A stretch of DNA of 49,838 bases, taken from assembly GCA_946408125.1 (NCBI GenBank), contig CAMJQW010000015.1:1-49838 (forward strand), read 5' to 3'. Positions 1 through 7,977 of the stretch are shown in pieces. Within the stretch, counting starts at the first letter, position 1. Each line of letters begins with the position of its first letter. The translations under genes were made by a program, and so were the position numbers. Under the pieces are notes generated by a model. It made no database searches and was not told the DNA's origin. It saw only the letters and a list, made by a program, of their open reading frames with translations. Source of the stretch: an uncultured Fibrobacter sp. (GTDB lineage Bacteria; Fibrobacterota; Fibrobacteria; Fibrobacterales; Fibrobacteraceae).

Positions 1-97
1 CGGCACGATTGATAGTACCCTGCGGCGTCATGGCGTCCGGGCCTACGTTTCGTGTGTCAGGTACTTGCTTGGCAAGCACAACGATTTTAAGACTCAT
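1..97 (-). CDS. etfB: Electron transfer flavoprotein beta subunit, N-terminal fragment
   Basis: Only the first 32 codons lie in the window; the gene runs off the left edge. The translation starts MSLKIVVLAKQVPDTRNVG and continues to a TxxGTINRA-type segment. This is the characteristic N terminus of EtfB, whose first strand and loop contribute to AMP/FAD-domain packing. EtfB pairs with EtfA to pass electrons from flavin dehydrogenases to a quinone reductase or a bifurcating partner. The start is an ATG at 97 preceded by AAGGA at 102-106. It is divergent from pyrH with about 215 nt between the two starts. Which Etf type it is (bifurcating or classical) cannot be read from so short a piece. Confidence 0.85.
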   Translation of the reverse strand, partial: MSLKIVVLAKQVPDTRNVGPDAMTPQGTINRA

Positions 98-114
98 TAT
101 ATCCTTAACAGTTG

Positions 115-120
115 AATTTA
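115..120 (-). promoter_or_regulatory. Possible -10 element of etfB
   Basis: Read on the minus strand, 120-115 is TAAATT, about 17 nt before the etfB ATG and just upstream of its AAGGA ribosome-binding site. It matches the TAnnTT hexamer found before many genes here. Assignment is by position and resemblance only. Confidence 0.35.
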
Positions 121-244
121 CGGTTTATGTTTTTAGTTGCGCTATAAAATAGCTAATTCTCGGAGCCCGCTCCGACCTCCAGTTGCGGTCTTTCCTGTGA
201 CACGTCTATATAAGAAAATTGACGCTTTTTCGTAATAAATGGAA

Positions 245-271
245 GCCCCCACGCCTAGGGGCACATCCCCT
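245..271 (+). other. Overlapping short inverted repeats before pyrH
   Basis: GCCCC (245-249) can pair with GGGGC (258-262), while AGGGG (257-261) can instead pair with CCCCT (267-271). The two hairpins share the same G run and exclude each other, as in an attenuator or a protein-bound operator. The predicted pyrH promoter at 300-306 lies downstream, so they matter to RNA only if a longer transcript exists. The rest of 98-312 shows no gene. Confidence 0.3.
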
Positions 272-299
272 AAAATCCCTTTGGTGCAGGGCAATTTAT

Positions 300-306
300 T
301 ACATTT
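300..306 (+). promoter_or_regulatory. Predicted -10 element of pyrH, leaderless type
   Basis: TACATTT lies 6 nt before the pyrH ATG at 313. No Shine-Dalgarno precedes that ATG. With normal -10 to +1 spacing, transcription would begin at or next to the A of the start codon. The same geometry recurs before several other genes in the window. Confidence 0.5.
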
Positions 307-312
307 CCCGTT

Positions 313-1017
313 ATGAAATTCAAACGCATTCTTCTCAAGCTCAGTGGCGAAGCCCTCGCAGGCGAAAAGGGCCACGGTATCGATAATACTATTCTCTCCG
401 ACATGGCAAGCGAAATCGCTTCCATCGTCAAGCAGGGCGTGCAAGTCGCGCTCGTGATCGGCGGTGGCAACCTCGTTCGCGGCATTTCCGCATCCGCAGG
501 CGGCATGAACCGCGCCCAGGGCGATGCCATGGGCATGCTCGGCACCGTGATGAACGGCCTCGCCATGCAGGACGCCCTCGACAAGCAGGGTGTCGACTCC
601 GTGGTGATGTCCGCCATCCGTATGGAACCGGTCTGTGAATTCTTCGACCGCCGCAAGGCCCTCAAGCTTCTTTCTGCGGGTTCCGTGGTCATCTTCTCCG
701 CCGGTACGGGCAACCCGTTCTTCACGACGGACAGCTGCGCTGCGCTGCGCGCTATCGAAAGCGAATGCGACGTCATCATGAAGGCTACCAAGGTCGACGG
801 CATCTACACGGCCGACCCGGTCAAGGACCCGACCGCCACCCGCTTCGACGACATCAGCTACCAGGAAGTCATCTCCCGCGGCCTCAAGGTCATGGACACC
901 GCGGCCGTTGCGCTCTGCATGGAAAACAACATGCCCATCTTCGTGTTCAAGATGGAAAAGGGCAACCTCTCCAGAGCCGCCATCGAAGGCGACCTCGGAA
1001 CGCTGGTGCATTGCTAA
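313..1017 (+). CDS. pyrH: UMP kinase
   Basis: This 234-residue protein phosphorylates UMP to UDP, the step that commits pyrimidines to UTP/CTP and RNA/DNA synthesis. It has the amino-acid-kinase fold of bacterial PyrH: KLSGEALAG at the N terminus, the glycine-rich GGGNLVRG phosphate loop near residue 50, a DxxGM(L)GT segment, and GTGNPFFTTD near residue 135, which binds UMP. The length is normal for the family. It heads the conserved order pyrH-frr-uppS-cdsA-dxr, with 55 nt to frr. No ribosome-binding site precedes the ATG, but a TAnnTTT hexamer sits 6 nt upstream, which suggests a leaderless mRNA. Confidence 0.97.
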   Translation: MKFKRILLKLSGEALAGEKGHGIDNTILSDMASEIASIVKQGVQVALVIGGGNLVRGISASAGGMNRAQGDAMGMLGTVMNGLAMQDALDKQGVDSVVMSAIRMEPVCEFFDRRKALKLLSAGSVVIFSAGTGNPFFTTDSCAALRAIESECDVIMKATKVDGIYTADPVKDPTATRFDDISYQEVISRGLKVMDTAAVALCMENNMPIFVFKMEKGNLSRAAIEGDLGTLVHC

Positions 1018-1028
1018 GGATTTTTACT

Positions 1029-1035
1029 TATATTT
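1029..1035 (+). promoter_or_regulatory. Possible internal promoter before frr
   Basis: TATATTT lies in the pyrH-frr gap, 37 nt before the frr start. It matches the hexamer seen upstream of other genes here and could provide a separate frr-uppS-cdsA-dxr transcript. Confidence 0.4.
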
Positions 1036-1072
1036 AATTACGGAACAAACCATCAACTCTTAATTAAGAACT

Positions 1073-1606
1073 ATGGCAGAATATACCGAAAAAATGGACA
1101 AGGCCATCGAGGCCACCGAACGTGAATTCTCGAAGATCCGTGCCGGCCAGGCTAGCCCCGCTATCCTGAACGACGTGCGTATCGACTACTACGGCACCCC
1201 GACGCCGATTTCCCAGGTGGCGAAGATTTCCGTGCCCGAACCGCGCATGCTGCTCGTGACCCCGTGGGAAAAGCAGCTCGTCGACACCATCGACAAGGCG
1301 ATTCTCGCTGCGAACATCGGTGTGACCCCGATGAAGGACGGCAACTGCATCCGCGTGTCGCTCCCCATCCTCACGTCTGAACGCCGCCAGGAACTTGCCA
1401 AGGTGGCCCGCAAGCATGCCGAAGAAGGCCGCGTGGCTATCCGTAACATCCGCCGCGATGCGAACGACGCCATCAAGAAGAACAAGGACCTGCCCGAAGA
1501 CGAAGTCAAGAAGCAGCAGGACGAAATCCAGAAGGCGACCGACAAGTACATCGCCAAGATTGACGCTATCCTCGCCGAGAAGGAAGCGGACCTCCTCAAG
1601 GTGTAG
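1073..1606 (+). CDS. frr: Ribosome recycling factor
   Basis: This 177-residue protein acts in the cytoplasm with EF-G to split post-termination ribosomes. Family marks are the FSKIRAGQASPAIL segment near residue 20, the YYGTPTPI loop near residue 40, the SVPEPRMLLVTPWEK strand pair, and a long helical C-terminal part with RRDANDAIKK. It is slightly shorter than the E. coli protein (185 residues) but has every core segment. The gene sits in its usual place between pyrH and uppS, with only 12 nt before the uppS start. The Shine-Dalgarno is weak. Confidence 0.97.
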   Translation: MAEYTEKMDKAIEATEREFSKIRAGQASPAILNDVRIDYYGTPTPISQVAKISVPEPRMLLVTPWEKQLVDTIDKAILAANIGVTPMKDGNCIRVSLPILTSERRQELAKVARKHAEEGRVAIRNIRRDANDAIKKNKDLPEDEVKKQQDEIQKATDKYIAKIDAILAEKEADLLKV

Positions 1607-1618
1607 TCCGGGGCGTTC

Positions 1619-2329
1619 GTGGCGAACCAGCTTAGACATGTTGCCATCATCATGGACGGCAACGGGCGTTGGGCCCGCAGTCGCGGGCTCGAACGGTTTC
1701 TCGGGCACCGCAAGGGCACGCAGGCGACCATCGACGCGGTGGAAGTAGGCGTGAACCTGAAGCTCGAGCACATGACGCTCTACGTGTTCAGTTCCGAGAA
1801 CTGGGGCAGGCCCAGCAAGGAAGTGGATTACCTGATGAACCTCCTCATCGAGATGGTGGTGAAGGAAATCCCCGACCTCATGGAGAAGAACGTAAAGCTC
1901 AAGGTCATCGGGAACATGGAACGCCTGCCCGAAAAACCGCGCGCGAGCCTGCAGTCCGCCATCGACAAGACGGCGGGCAATACGGGCATGCAGCTGAACC
2001 TCGCCATCTCGTACGGCGGCAGGCTCGAAATCGTGGATGCCGCGAAGGCCATTGCATCGCAGGTGGCCGCGGGTACGCTCAAGATTGACGAGATCGACGA
2101 AAACGTTTTTGCAAGGAACCTGTACTTGAGGGGAGCTCCCGATCCGGATCTGGTTATCCGTACGGGTGGCGAGTTCAGGCTCTCGAATTACCTGCTCTGG
2201 CAGGCCGCCTATAGCGAATTCTACGTGACGGACACGCTGTGGCCTGATTTCACCCAGGAAGAATTCTTGAAGGCTGTTGAATTTTTCAAAACCCGCGAAA
2301 GAAGGTTTGGGAAGGTATTGCATGAGTAA
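1619..2329 (+). CDS. uppS: Undecaprenyl diphosphate synthase (cis-prenyltransferase)
   Basis: This 236-residue enzyme condenses eight isopentenyl diphosphates onto farnesyl diphosphate to make the C55 carrier lipid for peptidoglycan and surface polysaccharides. The start is GTG at 1619; the product begins MANQLRHVAIIMDGNGRWA, with the catalytic Asp13 in the DGNGRWA motif. Further signatures are FSSENWGRP near residue 60, SYGGR in the middle, and PDLVIRTGGEFRLSNYLLW near residue 180-200. Its last 8 nt overlap the start of cdsA, so the two are probably translationally coupled. Confidence 0.96.
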   Translation: MANQLRHVAIIMDGNGRWARSRGLERFLGHRKGTQATIDAVEVGVNLKLEHMTLYVFSSENWGRPSKEVDYLMNLLIEMVVKEIPDLMEKNVKLKVIGNMERLPEKPRASLQSAIDKTAGNTGMQLNLAISYGGRLEIVDAAKAIASQVAAGTLKIDEIDENVFARNLYLRGAPDPDLVIRTGGEFRLSNYLLWQAAYSEFYVTDTLWPDFTQEEFLKAVEFFKTRERRFGKVLHE

Positions 2330-3203
2330 CTTGGCTCAACGATTGATTACGGCGTTTGTCGCCATTCCAGTCGTTTTCTTCTTGCTGTGGTTCTGCGACT
2401 ACAGCCGCATCGGCCTGATGTGCTTCTTGGCCGGCGTTGGCGCCTGGGAATGGGCCGGCATGGCTTCCAAGATGTACAAGGGCCCCGACACCCGCTACCT
2501 CTCCTTTGCTTCTTCGCTCGCGCTTACCCTCGCATGGGCGCTTTCGAAGGGCGACTACTTCGGGCTGCCTGCAGTGCCTTACGTGGTGGGCATGACGTTC
2601 CTCGTGATTTTTGCAATCTACATTGCTGTCGCTTACGCTAAGGTCGAAATCGATCACCTGTTCCCGTGGCTCGTGATGCAGCTCGGCGCTCCGCTCTACA
2701 TAGGGCTCTGGGGCGGCATGAACGTGCTCATGATGGGAAACGGCCAGGGATTCGAGCACTGCTATCCGTTTATCCTCGTGATGACATCCATGTGGCTCTG
2801 CGATACCGTGGCGTACTTCTTCGGGAAGTTCGCGGCGGGGAAGGGCCCCTTCGGCCGTCATCCGTTCGCACCGAGCATCAGTCCCAAGAAGACTTGGGAA
2901 GGCTCCATCGCGGGTTCGATTGCGACCATCGCGTGGGTGGCTTACTGGGTCAAGTGTAGCTCGGCTCTTGCTTGCTTCAATATCGAATTCAATTGGGCGA
3001 TGGCCGTCGGGATCGGTGTTTTGCTTACCGTCGCGGGCCAGGCGGGTGACCTCTTGATGAGCGCCCTCAAGCGTTGGAGCGGCACGAAGGATTCGGGCAA
3101 CCTGTTCGTCGGCCACGGCGGCGTGCTTGACCGCTGCGATTCGTTCTACCTCGCAGCTCCTGCTCTCTACCTGCTTCTCGATTTCTTGCAGAAGCTGGCT
3201 TAA
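2322..3203 (+). CDS. cdsA: Phosphatidate cytidylyltransferase (CDP-diglyceride synthase)
   Basis: This 293-residue multi-pass inner-membrane enzyme makes CDP-diacylglycerol from CTP and phosphatidic acid, the branch point of phospholipid synthesis. The C terminus carries the family signature SALKRWSGTKDSGN followed by GHGGVLDRCDS, which includes the metal-binding acidic residues. Several hydrophobic segments precede it. The start is the ATG inside the end of uppS (8-nt overlap), giving MSNLAQRLITAFVAIPVVF with a membrane segment right after the N terminus. An in-frame start further upstream exists but would lie wholly in the uppS coding region and add a non-family extension. Confidence 0.95.
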   Translation: MSNLAQRLITAFVAIPVVFFLLWFCDYSRIGLMCFLAGVGAWEWAGMASKMYKGPDTRYLSFASSLALTLAWALSKGDYFGLPAVPYVVGMTFLVIFAIYIAVAYAKVEIDHLFPWLVMQLGAPLYIGLWGGMNVLMMGNGQGFEHCYPFILVMTSMWLCDTVAYFFGKFAAGKGPFGRHPFAPSISPKKTWEGSIAGSIATIAWVAYWVKCSSALACFNIEFNWAMAVGIGVLLTVAGQAGDLLMSALKRWSGTKDSGNLFVGHGGVLDRCDSFYLAAPALYLLLDFLQKLA

Positions 3204-3220
3204 TTTTTTGAGGTCTTAAA

Positions 3221-4366
3221 ATGAAAAATGTTGTTCTTCTCGGTGCCACCGGTTCTATCGGCACCTCCAGTGTTGACGTTATTCTCCAACATTCCGATAT
3301 CTTTAAGCTTTACGCGGTCGCCGCGAACAGCAGTGTTGCGAAGGTCGCCGAAATCGTGCGTAAGTTTAAGGTGCAGCGGGTGTGCATGTTCGATCCGAAT
3401 GCGGCGAAGGAACTCGAAAAAGAGCTCGGTATGCCCGTGCTCGCCGGCATGGATGGCTTGTGCGAACTCGCTGCCGACCCGCAGGCCGACATCATCATCA
3501 ACGCGCTGATGGGTGCGGTGGGTTGCCTCCCGACGATTACCGCCATCGAACACGGCAAGCACGTGGCTCTCGCGAACAAGGAGACGATGGTCATGGCGGG
3601 TCCCGTCATCTGGGACAAGCTCGCCGAAAACCCGAAGTCCTTCATTACGCCGATCGATTCCGAACACAGCGCGATTTTCCAGTGCCTCTCCGGCCGCCCC
3701 GAGAAGGAAGTGGAATTCCTCGAGATTACGGCATCCGGCGGCCCGTTCCGCGAATGGCCCATCGAGAAGTTTGAACAGATTACGGTCGCCGATGCGCTCA
3801 ACCATCCGGTATGGAGCATGGGCAAGAAGATTACCATCGACTCCGCCTCGATGATGAACAAGGGCCTCGAAGTCCTCGAAGCTCATTTCTTGTTCCACAT
3901 TCCGTACGAACAGATCAAGGTCGTGGTTCACCCGCAGTCGATGGTGCACTCGCTGGTGCAGTTCCGCGACGGCTCCCTCATGGCACAGCTCGGCGCCCCC
4001 GACATGCGCATTCCTATCCAGGTGGCGCTCACGTGGCCCGACCGCCTGCCGCTCGAGACCAAGCGTCTCGACCTGCCGACGCTTGCGAAACTTACCTTCT
4101 TTGAACCGGATTTCAATAAGTTCCGCTGCCTCGCACTCGCGTTCGAGGCGGGCCGCCGTGGCGGTATCGTCCCTGCGATGATGAATGCGGCAAACGAAGT
4201 GCTTGTCGATGCGTTCCTCAAGGGCAACCTCAAGTTCACCGACATCCCGAAGCACGTGGAAACCATCATGACGGGCGCTCCCACCGTGACGGGCCACCTC
4301 ACGCTCGACCAGGTGCTTGAAGCCGACGCCGAAGCCCGCAGACTCACTGCTGCACTGATAAAGTAA
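3221..4366 (+). CDS. dxr: 1-deoxy-D-xylulose 5-phosphate reductoisomerase
   Basis: This 381-residue NADPH-dependent enzyme converts DXP to MEP, the first committed step of the non-mevalonate isoprenoid route. The N terminus shows the nucleotide-binding GATGSIGTSSVDV. LANKETMVMAG, PIDSEHSAIFQ and ITASGGPF are the substrate and metal-binding segments, and SMMNKGLEVLEAHFLF follows. The length is typical. It lies 17 nt after cdsA and ends the first block of the cluster at a hairpin terminator. In many bacteria rseP follows dxr directly; here two secreted-enzyme genes intervene. The same pathway's ispF lies at 46827. Confidence 0.97.
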   Translation: MKNVVLLGATGSIGTSSVDVILQHSDIFKLYAVAANSSVAKVAEIVRKFKVQRVCMFDPNAAKELEKELGMPVLAGMDGLCELAADPQADIIINALMGAVGCLPTITAIEHGKHVALANKETMVMAGPVIWDKLAENPKSFITPIDSEHSAIFQCLSGRPEKEVEFLEITASGGPFREWPIEKFEQITVADALNHPVWSMGKKITIDSASMMNKGLEVLEAHFLFHIPYEQIKVVVHPQSMVHSLVQFRDGSLMAQLGAPDMRIPIQVALTWPDRLPLETKRLDLPTLAKLTFFEPDFNKFRCLALAFEAGRRGGIVPAMMNAANEVLVDAFLKGNLKFTDIPKHVETIMTGAPTVTGHLTLDQVLEADAEARRLTAALIK

Positions 4367-4394
4367 TTTTACAAAGACGATTTCACAGAAATGG

Positions 4395-4430
4395 CCCTAT
4401 TGCCCCAAAAAAGGCAGTAGGGTTGTTTCT
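4395..4430 (+). terminator. Rho-independent terminator after dxr
   Basis: CCCTATTGCC (4395-4404) pairs with GGCAGTAGGG (4413-4422), a 10-bp stem with one T-G wobble and an 8-nt A-rich loop, followed by TTGTTTCT. It lies 28 nt past the dxr stop and fits the end of the pyrH-dxr transcript. The rest of 4367-4525 holds no gene. Confidence 0.65.
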
Positions 4431-4525
4431 ATGTACAACGCAAAAGGAATTTTGTGGTGTCGGGGGCGCTTTGGAAAGATTAGATTTAGCTTGTGACTCC
4501 CAAAAGGGGCCACAAGGAGTTGGAA

Positions 4526-5779
4526 ATGAAAAAAATGGTTATGGTGGCAGGCCTTCTTATGGCCGTGTCTGCGTTCGCCCAAGGTTTTGGTGGTTTCGGT
4601 GGCCCTCAAGGTGGCGGCAGTGTGCCGGATGCCGACAAGACGGCCGATGTGAACTACGCTGGCGACGGAAAAACTTACCATACGCTGGACATTTACATTC
4701 CCAAGGAAGCGAAGGAATCGTATCCGGTGGTCATCCACACTTACGGTAGCGCCTGGAGCATGAACAACATGAAAGGCTCCGCGGACTTGAGCACCATCTG
4801 TGCGGCCTATGTCAAGGCGGGCTACGCGGTGGTGACTCCGAACCACCGTTCGGCGAGTGATGCCATATATCCGGCGCAGTTGCACGACATCAAGGCCGTG
4901 GTGCGCTTTGTCCGCGGCAATGCGGCCAAGTACAAGTTCGACACGAACTTTGTGGCCGTGTCCGGGTTCTCTTCGGGCGGACACCTTTCGAGCCTCACTG
5001 CCACAACTTGCGGTTTGAAGGAAGGCAAGTCCGGCTCGGTGACGGTGGACCTGGTCGGTGACCTTGGCGAGTACACTTCGTTCAGCAGCTGCGTCGATGG
5101 AGCCGTTCTCTGGTCTCCTCCGACCGACATCTACACGATGAATCCCATCAGCATGGGCGGTTCCGGTACAATGGAAGGCGCCTTCATTGGTGTGGAACGC
5201 GAGGGCAACAAGGACAAATGGATGGTCGCCAGTTCGCCGTACTACGCAAGTGACGATGATCCGCCGGTAATCATGTTCCACGGCACGTCCGACAACGTCG
5301 TGAATATCGAACAGAGCCAGGAACTCTACGATTCCCTCAAGAACCACAACGTGGTAACGGAATTTGTCAAGGTGTCGGGCGGTACCCATGGCGGCGACAA
5401 GATGAACTCCTCCGAGAACCTTGCCAAGGCGGTCGCTTTCTTGGACCAGGCGCGCGAAGCCAAGGCGACCGCCGTGGAACCTCCGGACACGAGTTCGCAG
5501 GATACCTCCGTCGTTACGCCTCCGGACACGAGCGTTCAGGATACGGCCAAGACGGATACGGTACCACCGGGAATTGTGTACGATACTCTTCCGGATGCGT
5601 TGCCGGTCCTGCGTTCGCTCTCGATGCACCGGGAATCGTACCGCGTGTACACCCTCGATGGAACTCTCGTGATGAAGTCTTCCACGCTCGACCTCTCGCG
5701 CCTGAATCCCGGTGTCTACTATGTGGTCGCTACGACCAGGACCGGTGCGCGCCAGACGTTCCGCTACGCGAAACGGTAA
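4526..5779 (+). CDS. Secreted alpha/beta-hydrolase esterase with C-terminal sorting-like tail
   Basis: This 417-residue protein starts at the ATG preceded by AAGGAG (4514-4519). It opens with a signal peptide cut after AFA, then a Gly-rich stretch (about 20-32). The hydrolase body resembles the BD-FAE/carboxylesterase group: HTYGSAW forms the oxyanion region, Ser149 lies in GFSSGG, Asp256 in HGTSDN and His288 in GGTHGG, so the catalytic triad is complete. After a Thr/Asp-rich PPDTS linker (about 310-350) comes a 55-residue beta domain ending ARQTFRYAKR, similar in style to type IX secretion C-terminal domains. It may remove acetyl or feruloyl groups from hemicellulose, but the substrate is inferred only from being secreted next to a cellulase. 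Confidence 0.8.
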   Translation: MKKMVMVAGLLMAVSAFAQGFGGFGGPQGGGSVPDADKTADVNYAGDGKTYHTLDIYIPKEAKESYPVVIHTYGSAWSMNNMKGSADLSTICAAYVKAGYAVVTPNHRSASDAIYPAQLHDIKAVVRFVRGNAAKYKFDTNFVAVSGFSSGGHLSSLTATTCGLKEGKSGSVTVDLVGDLGEYTSFSSCVDGAVLWSPPTDIYTMNPISMGGSGTMEGAFIGVEREGNKDKWMVASSPYYASDDDPPVIMFHGTSDNVVNIEQSQELYDSLKNHNVVTEFVKVSGGTHGGDKMNSSENLAKAVAFLDQAREAKATAVEPPDTSSQDTSVVTPPDTSVQDTAKTDTVPPGIVYDTLPDALPVLRSLSMHRESYRVYTLDGTLVMKSSTLDLSRLNPGVYYVVATTRTGARQTFRYAKR

Positions 5780-5825
5780 GGGTGTGACCGGGATTACACC
5801 GGTCTGATACACTTGATACAGTTGT

Positions 5826-5867
5826 GCCTGTTTTTAGGCTCCTATGGGGGCGAAAACAGGCGTTTTT
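5826..5867 (+). terminator. Rho-independent terminator after the esterase
   Basis: GCCTGTTTT (5826-5834) pairs perfectly with AAAACAGGC (5853-5861) and is followed by GTTTTT. The loop is 18 nt. It separates the esterase from the GH9 gene, so the two are probably transcribed separately. Confidence 0.6.
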
Positions 5868-5870
5868 CAT

Positions 5871-5876
5871 TATATT
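5871..5876 (+). promoter_or_regulatory. Possible -10 element of the GH9 gene
   Basis: TATATT lies directly after the esterase terminator and 44 nt before the chosen TTG start. A transcript starting near 5883 would leave almost no leader for the alternative ATG at 5885, which favours the TTG. Confidence 0.4.
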
Positions 5877-5920
5877 CTTCTTGTATGCGCGTGGTTGCGC
5901 ATTGTACCGAGAGGGATGTT

Positions 5921-7903
5921 TTGAATTTAAGAGCTTTTACAATTGCCGCGGTTTCTGCGTCTGCTTGCGCACCCGCTATACTCGCTGCCAATGCTTATAT
6001 CAATCAGGTGGGGTTCCGTCCTGCCGATCCAAAGGAATTCGCCCTGGTCGATGCTTCGGGCAATGTTGAAATCGTGGATGCTTCGGGCAAGACCGTTCTT
6101 CAGGTGACGCCGGGCGCTGCATCGTATTGGGATGCCAGCGGACAGAACGTGCAGCTGGTGGATTTTTCGGAACTCAAGGCCGAAGGCAAGTACACGATCA
6201 AGGTGGGCGGCCAAACGCTCCGCCAGGATCTCGTGGTGAAGGAGAATACCTTCGAGGATGTCTACAAGGCTGCTCTCAAGTGGTTCTATTACCAGCGCGC
6301 GTCGATGGCTCTCGAGCAACAATATGCGGGCCAGTGGGCGCGTGCGGCGGGCCACACGAATGCGACGGTTCAACTCCACAATTCTACGGGTGCTTCAGGC
6401 ACGATCCAGTCAAGCAAGGGCTGGTACGATGCGGGCGACTACGGCCGCTATACCGTGAACTCGGGCATCACCACCTATACGCTCCTTTCGCTCTACGAGC
6501 ACTTCCCGGAATACTTCAAGACGGCGAAGTGGAATATTCCTGCGGACGGGAGCCTTCCGGACCTGCTCGCCGAAATCAAGTGGAATCTGGACTGGATGCT
6601 TACCATGCAGGCTTCTGACGGTGGCGTATACCACAAGCTTACGCCTCTCGCCTTCCCGGGTGACGTGATGCCGGCGGGGGACAATTCGAAACTTTACGTG
6701 ATAGGCAAGAGCACTGCCGGGACGTTTGACTTTGCCGGCGTGATGGCGATGGCTTCGCGCATCTACAAGCCGTTCGATGCGAGCTACGCTTCCAAGTGCC
6801 TCGAGGCGGCGAAGAAGGCGTATGCGTGGGGACTTTCGAATTCGAACCAGAATTTCACAGCGAATCCGGCCGGCGTTTCGACCGGCACCTACGAGGACGC
6901 CGACCCGAACGACGAAAAGCTCTTTGCAGCCACGGAACTTGCCATCACTACCGGCGATGCTTCGTACAAGCAGTCCGGTACCACGATTTATCTCTCGTGG
7001 TGGGGCGGCATGGACGGCCTCGCTACCTATAGCAAGGCAACGCATGCATCCGTGTTTAACGATGCCGCAGAAGCCAAGCAGAAAATTATCGAGACGGCCG
7101 ACGGTTTTGTGAAGCGTACCGAGTCCGGATTCGGTGTTGTGATGGCGAAGGACGATTTCGTGTGGGGTTCCAACTCGACCGCGTCCAATCAGGGCGTGTG
7201 GCTGTTGCATGCCTACTACCTCACCGGCGATGAAAAATACTATACGGCGGCCCTCAAGGCGCTCGACTACATGCTCGGCAAGAATCCGCTCGACATGTCG
7301 TTCGTGACGGGCATCGGAACGAAGTCCCCGAAGATGCCGCACCACCGCCCGAGTACTTCGGATAACGTGGAAGACCCGGTTCCGGGAATGCTCGTGGGTG
7401 GCCCGCAGCCCGGTGGCGAAGATGTGGGTTCCGCTGCGGAATGGAAATGCTCCGATTACAGGACTGGCCAGGCGGCTACCGCCTATACCGACCAGCGTTG
7501 CAGCTATGCGACAAACGAAGTGGCCATCAACTGGAACGCCCCGTTTGCCTATCTGGCGGGCGCTCTTGAAGCGCTCAATGCCGGCCATGCTCCCGATTTC
7601 GCGGTGAGCGGAGTCGCAAGGAAGTCCTCGACAACGTCGAGCTCTTCGACGGTCACGGGATCGAGTTCCTCGACGACTTCGAGTTCTTCAACCGTTGCTT
7701 CTTCGAATTCCTTCGGGCCGATGTCCAGTTCTTCGCAGGTGATTGCAGGTTCGTCCAGCAGCACGCTCGGTTTCGCAAATGCGGTGTCGGCCGGCTCTAT
7801 CGAGACGGACAATGCGGTGGCAAGGCTCCGCGTGAAGGGCGGCAAGCTGTTTGTCGAAAAGGGCAACAGGCGCTACGACCTGCGCGGCAACAGGATTCGC
7901 TAA
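5921..7903 (+). CDS. Secreted GH9 endoglucanase-type cellulase with N-terminal Ig-like domain
   Basis: This protein of about 660 residues cleaves beta-1,4-glucan outside the cell. I chose the TTG at 5921, with GAGAGGGA just upstream, giving MNLRAFTIAAVSA and a signal peptide ending LAA-NA; an ATG at 5885 is the alternative. An Ig-like domain of the type that precedes many GH9 catalytic domains (starting YINQVGFRP) covers about 26-110. The catalytic domain has WYDAGDYGRY with the paired Asp near 170-173, KMPHHRPS with the His near 475, and NEVAINWNAPF with the acid Glu near 533. A Ser/Thr-rich linker (about 570-615) leads to a short basic tail, YDLRGNRIR, typical of Fibrobacter secreted enzymes. 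A strong terminator follows. Confidence 0.92.
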   Translation: MNLRAFTIAAVSASACAPAILAANAYINQVGFRPADPKEFALVDASGNVEIVDASGKTVLQVTPGAASYWDASGQNVQLVDFSELKAEGKYTIKVGGQTLRQDLVVKENTFEDVYKAALKWFYYQRASMALEQQYAGQWARAAGHTNATVQLHNSTGASGTIQSSKGWYDAGDYGRYTVNSGITTYTLLSLYEHFPEYFKTAKWNIPADGSLPDLLAEIKWNLDWMLTMQASDGGVYHKLTPLAFPGDVMPAGDNSKLYVIGKSTAGTFDFAGVMAMASRIYKPFDASYASKCLEAAKKAYAWGLSNSNQNFTANPAGVSTGTYEDADPNDEKLFAATELAITTGDASYKQSGTTIYLSWWGGMDGLATYSKATHASVFNDAAEAKQKIIETADGFVKRTESGFGVVMAKDDFVWGSNSTASNQGVWLLHAYYLTGDEKYYTAALKALDYMLGKNPLDMSFVTGIGTKSPKMPHHRPSTSDNVEDPVPGMLVGGPQPGGEDVGSAAEWKCSDYRTGQAATAYTDQRCSYATNEVAINWNAPFAYLAGALEALNAGHAPDFAVSGVARKSSTTSSSSTVTGSSSSTTSSSSTVASSNSFGPMSSSSQVIAGSSSSTLGFANAVSAGSIETDNAVARLRVKGGKLFVEKGNRRYDLRGNRIR

Positions 7904-7929
7904 CATTTATTCAAGTTTGGTGTGTGACA

Positions 7930-7961
7930 GGGGTCGGCGGGAAACTGCCGGCCCCTTTTTT
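7930..7961 (+). terminator. Strong Rho-independent terminator after GH9
   Basis: GGGGTCGGCGG (7930-7940), loop GAAA, CTGCCGGCCCC (7945-7955), then six T. This is an 11-bp stem with two G-T wobbles and a stable GNRA loop. It isolates rseP from the cellulase transcript. Confidence 0.85.
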
Positions 7962-7963
7962 AC

Positions 7964-7969
7964 TAAATT
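7964..7969 (+). promoter_or_regulatory. Possible -10 element of rseP, near-leaderless
   Basis: TAAATT sits 8 nt before the rseP ATG, directly after the GH9 terminator. No Shine-Dalgarno is visible. It fits the leaderless pattern but is the weakest member of that set. Confidence 0.35.
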
Positions 7970-7977
7970 AGTTTGCA

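Noticed and set aside
1064..2323. Antisense open frame opposite frr and uppS
   Set aside because: It is a compositional shadow of two well-identified genes, with no start signals or recognisable protein features.
5786..5804. GACCGG/CCGGTC hairpin after the esterase, considered as a terminator
   Set aside because: No T run follows; the hairpin at 5826-5867 with a T run is the better terminator.
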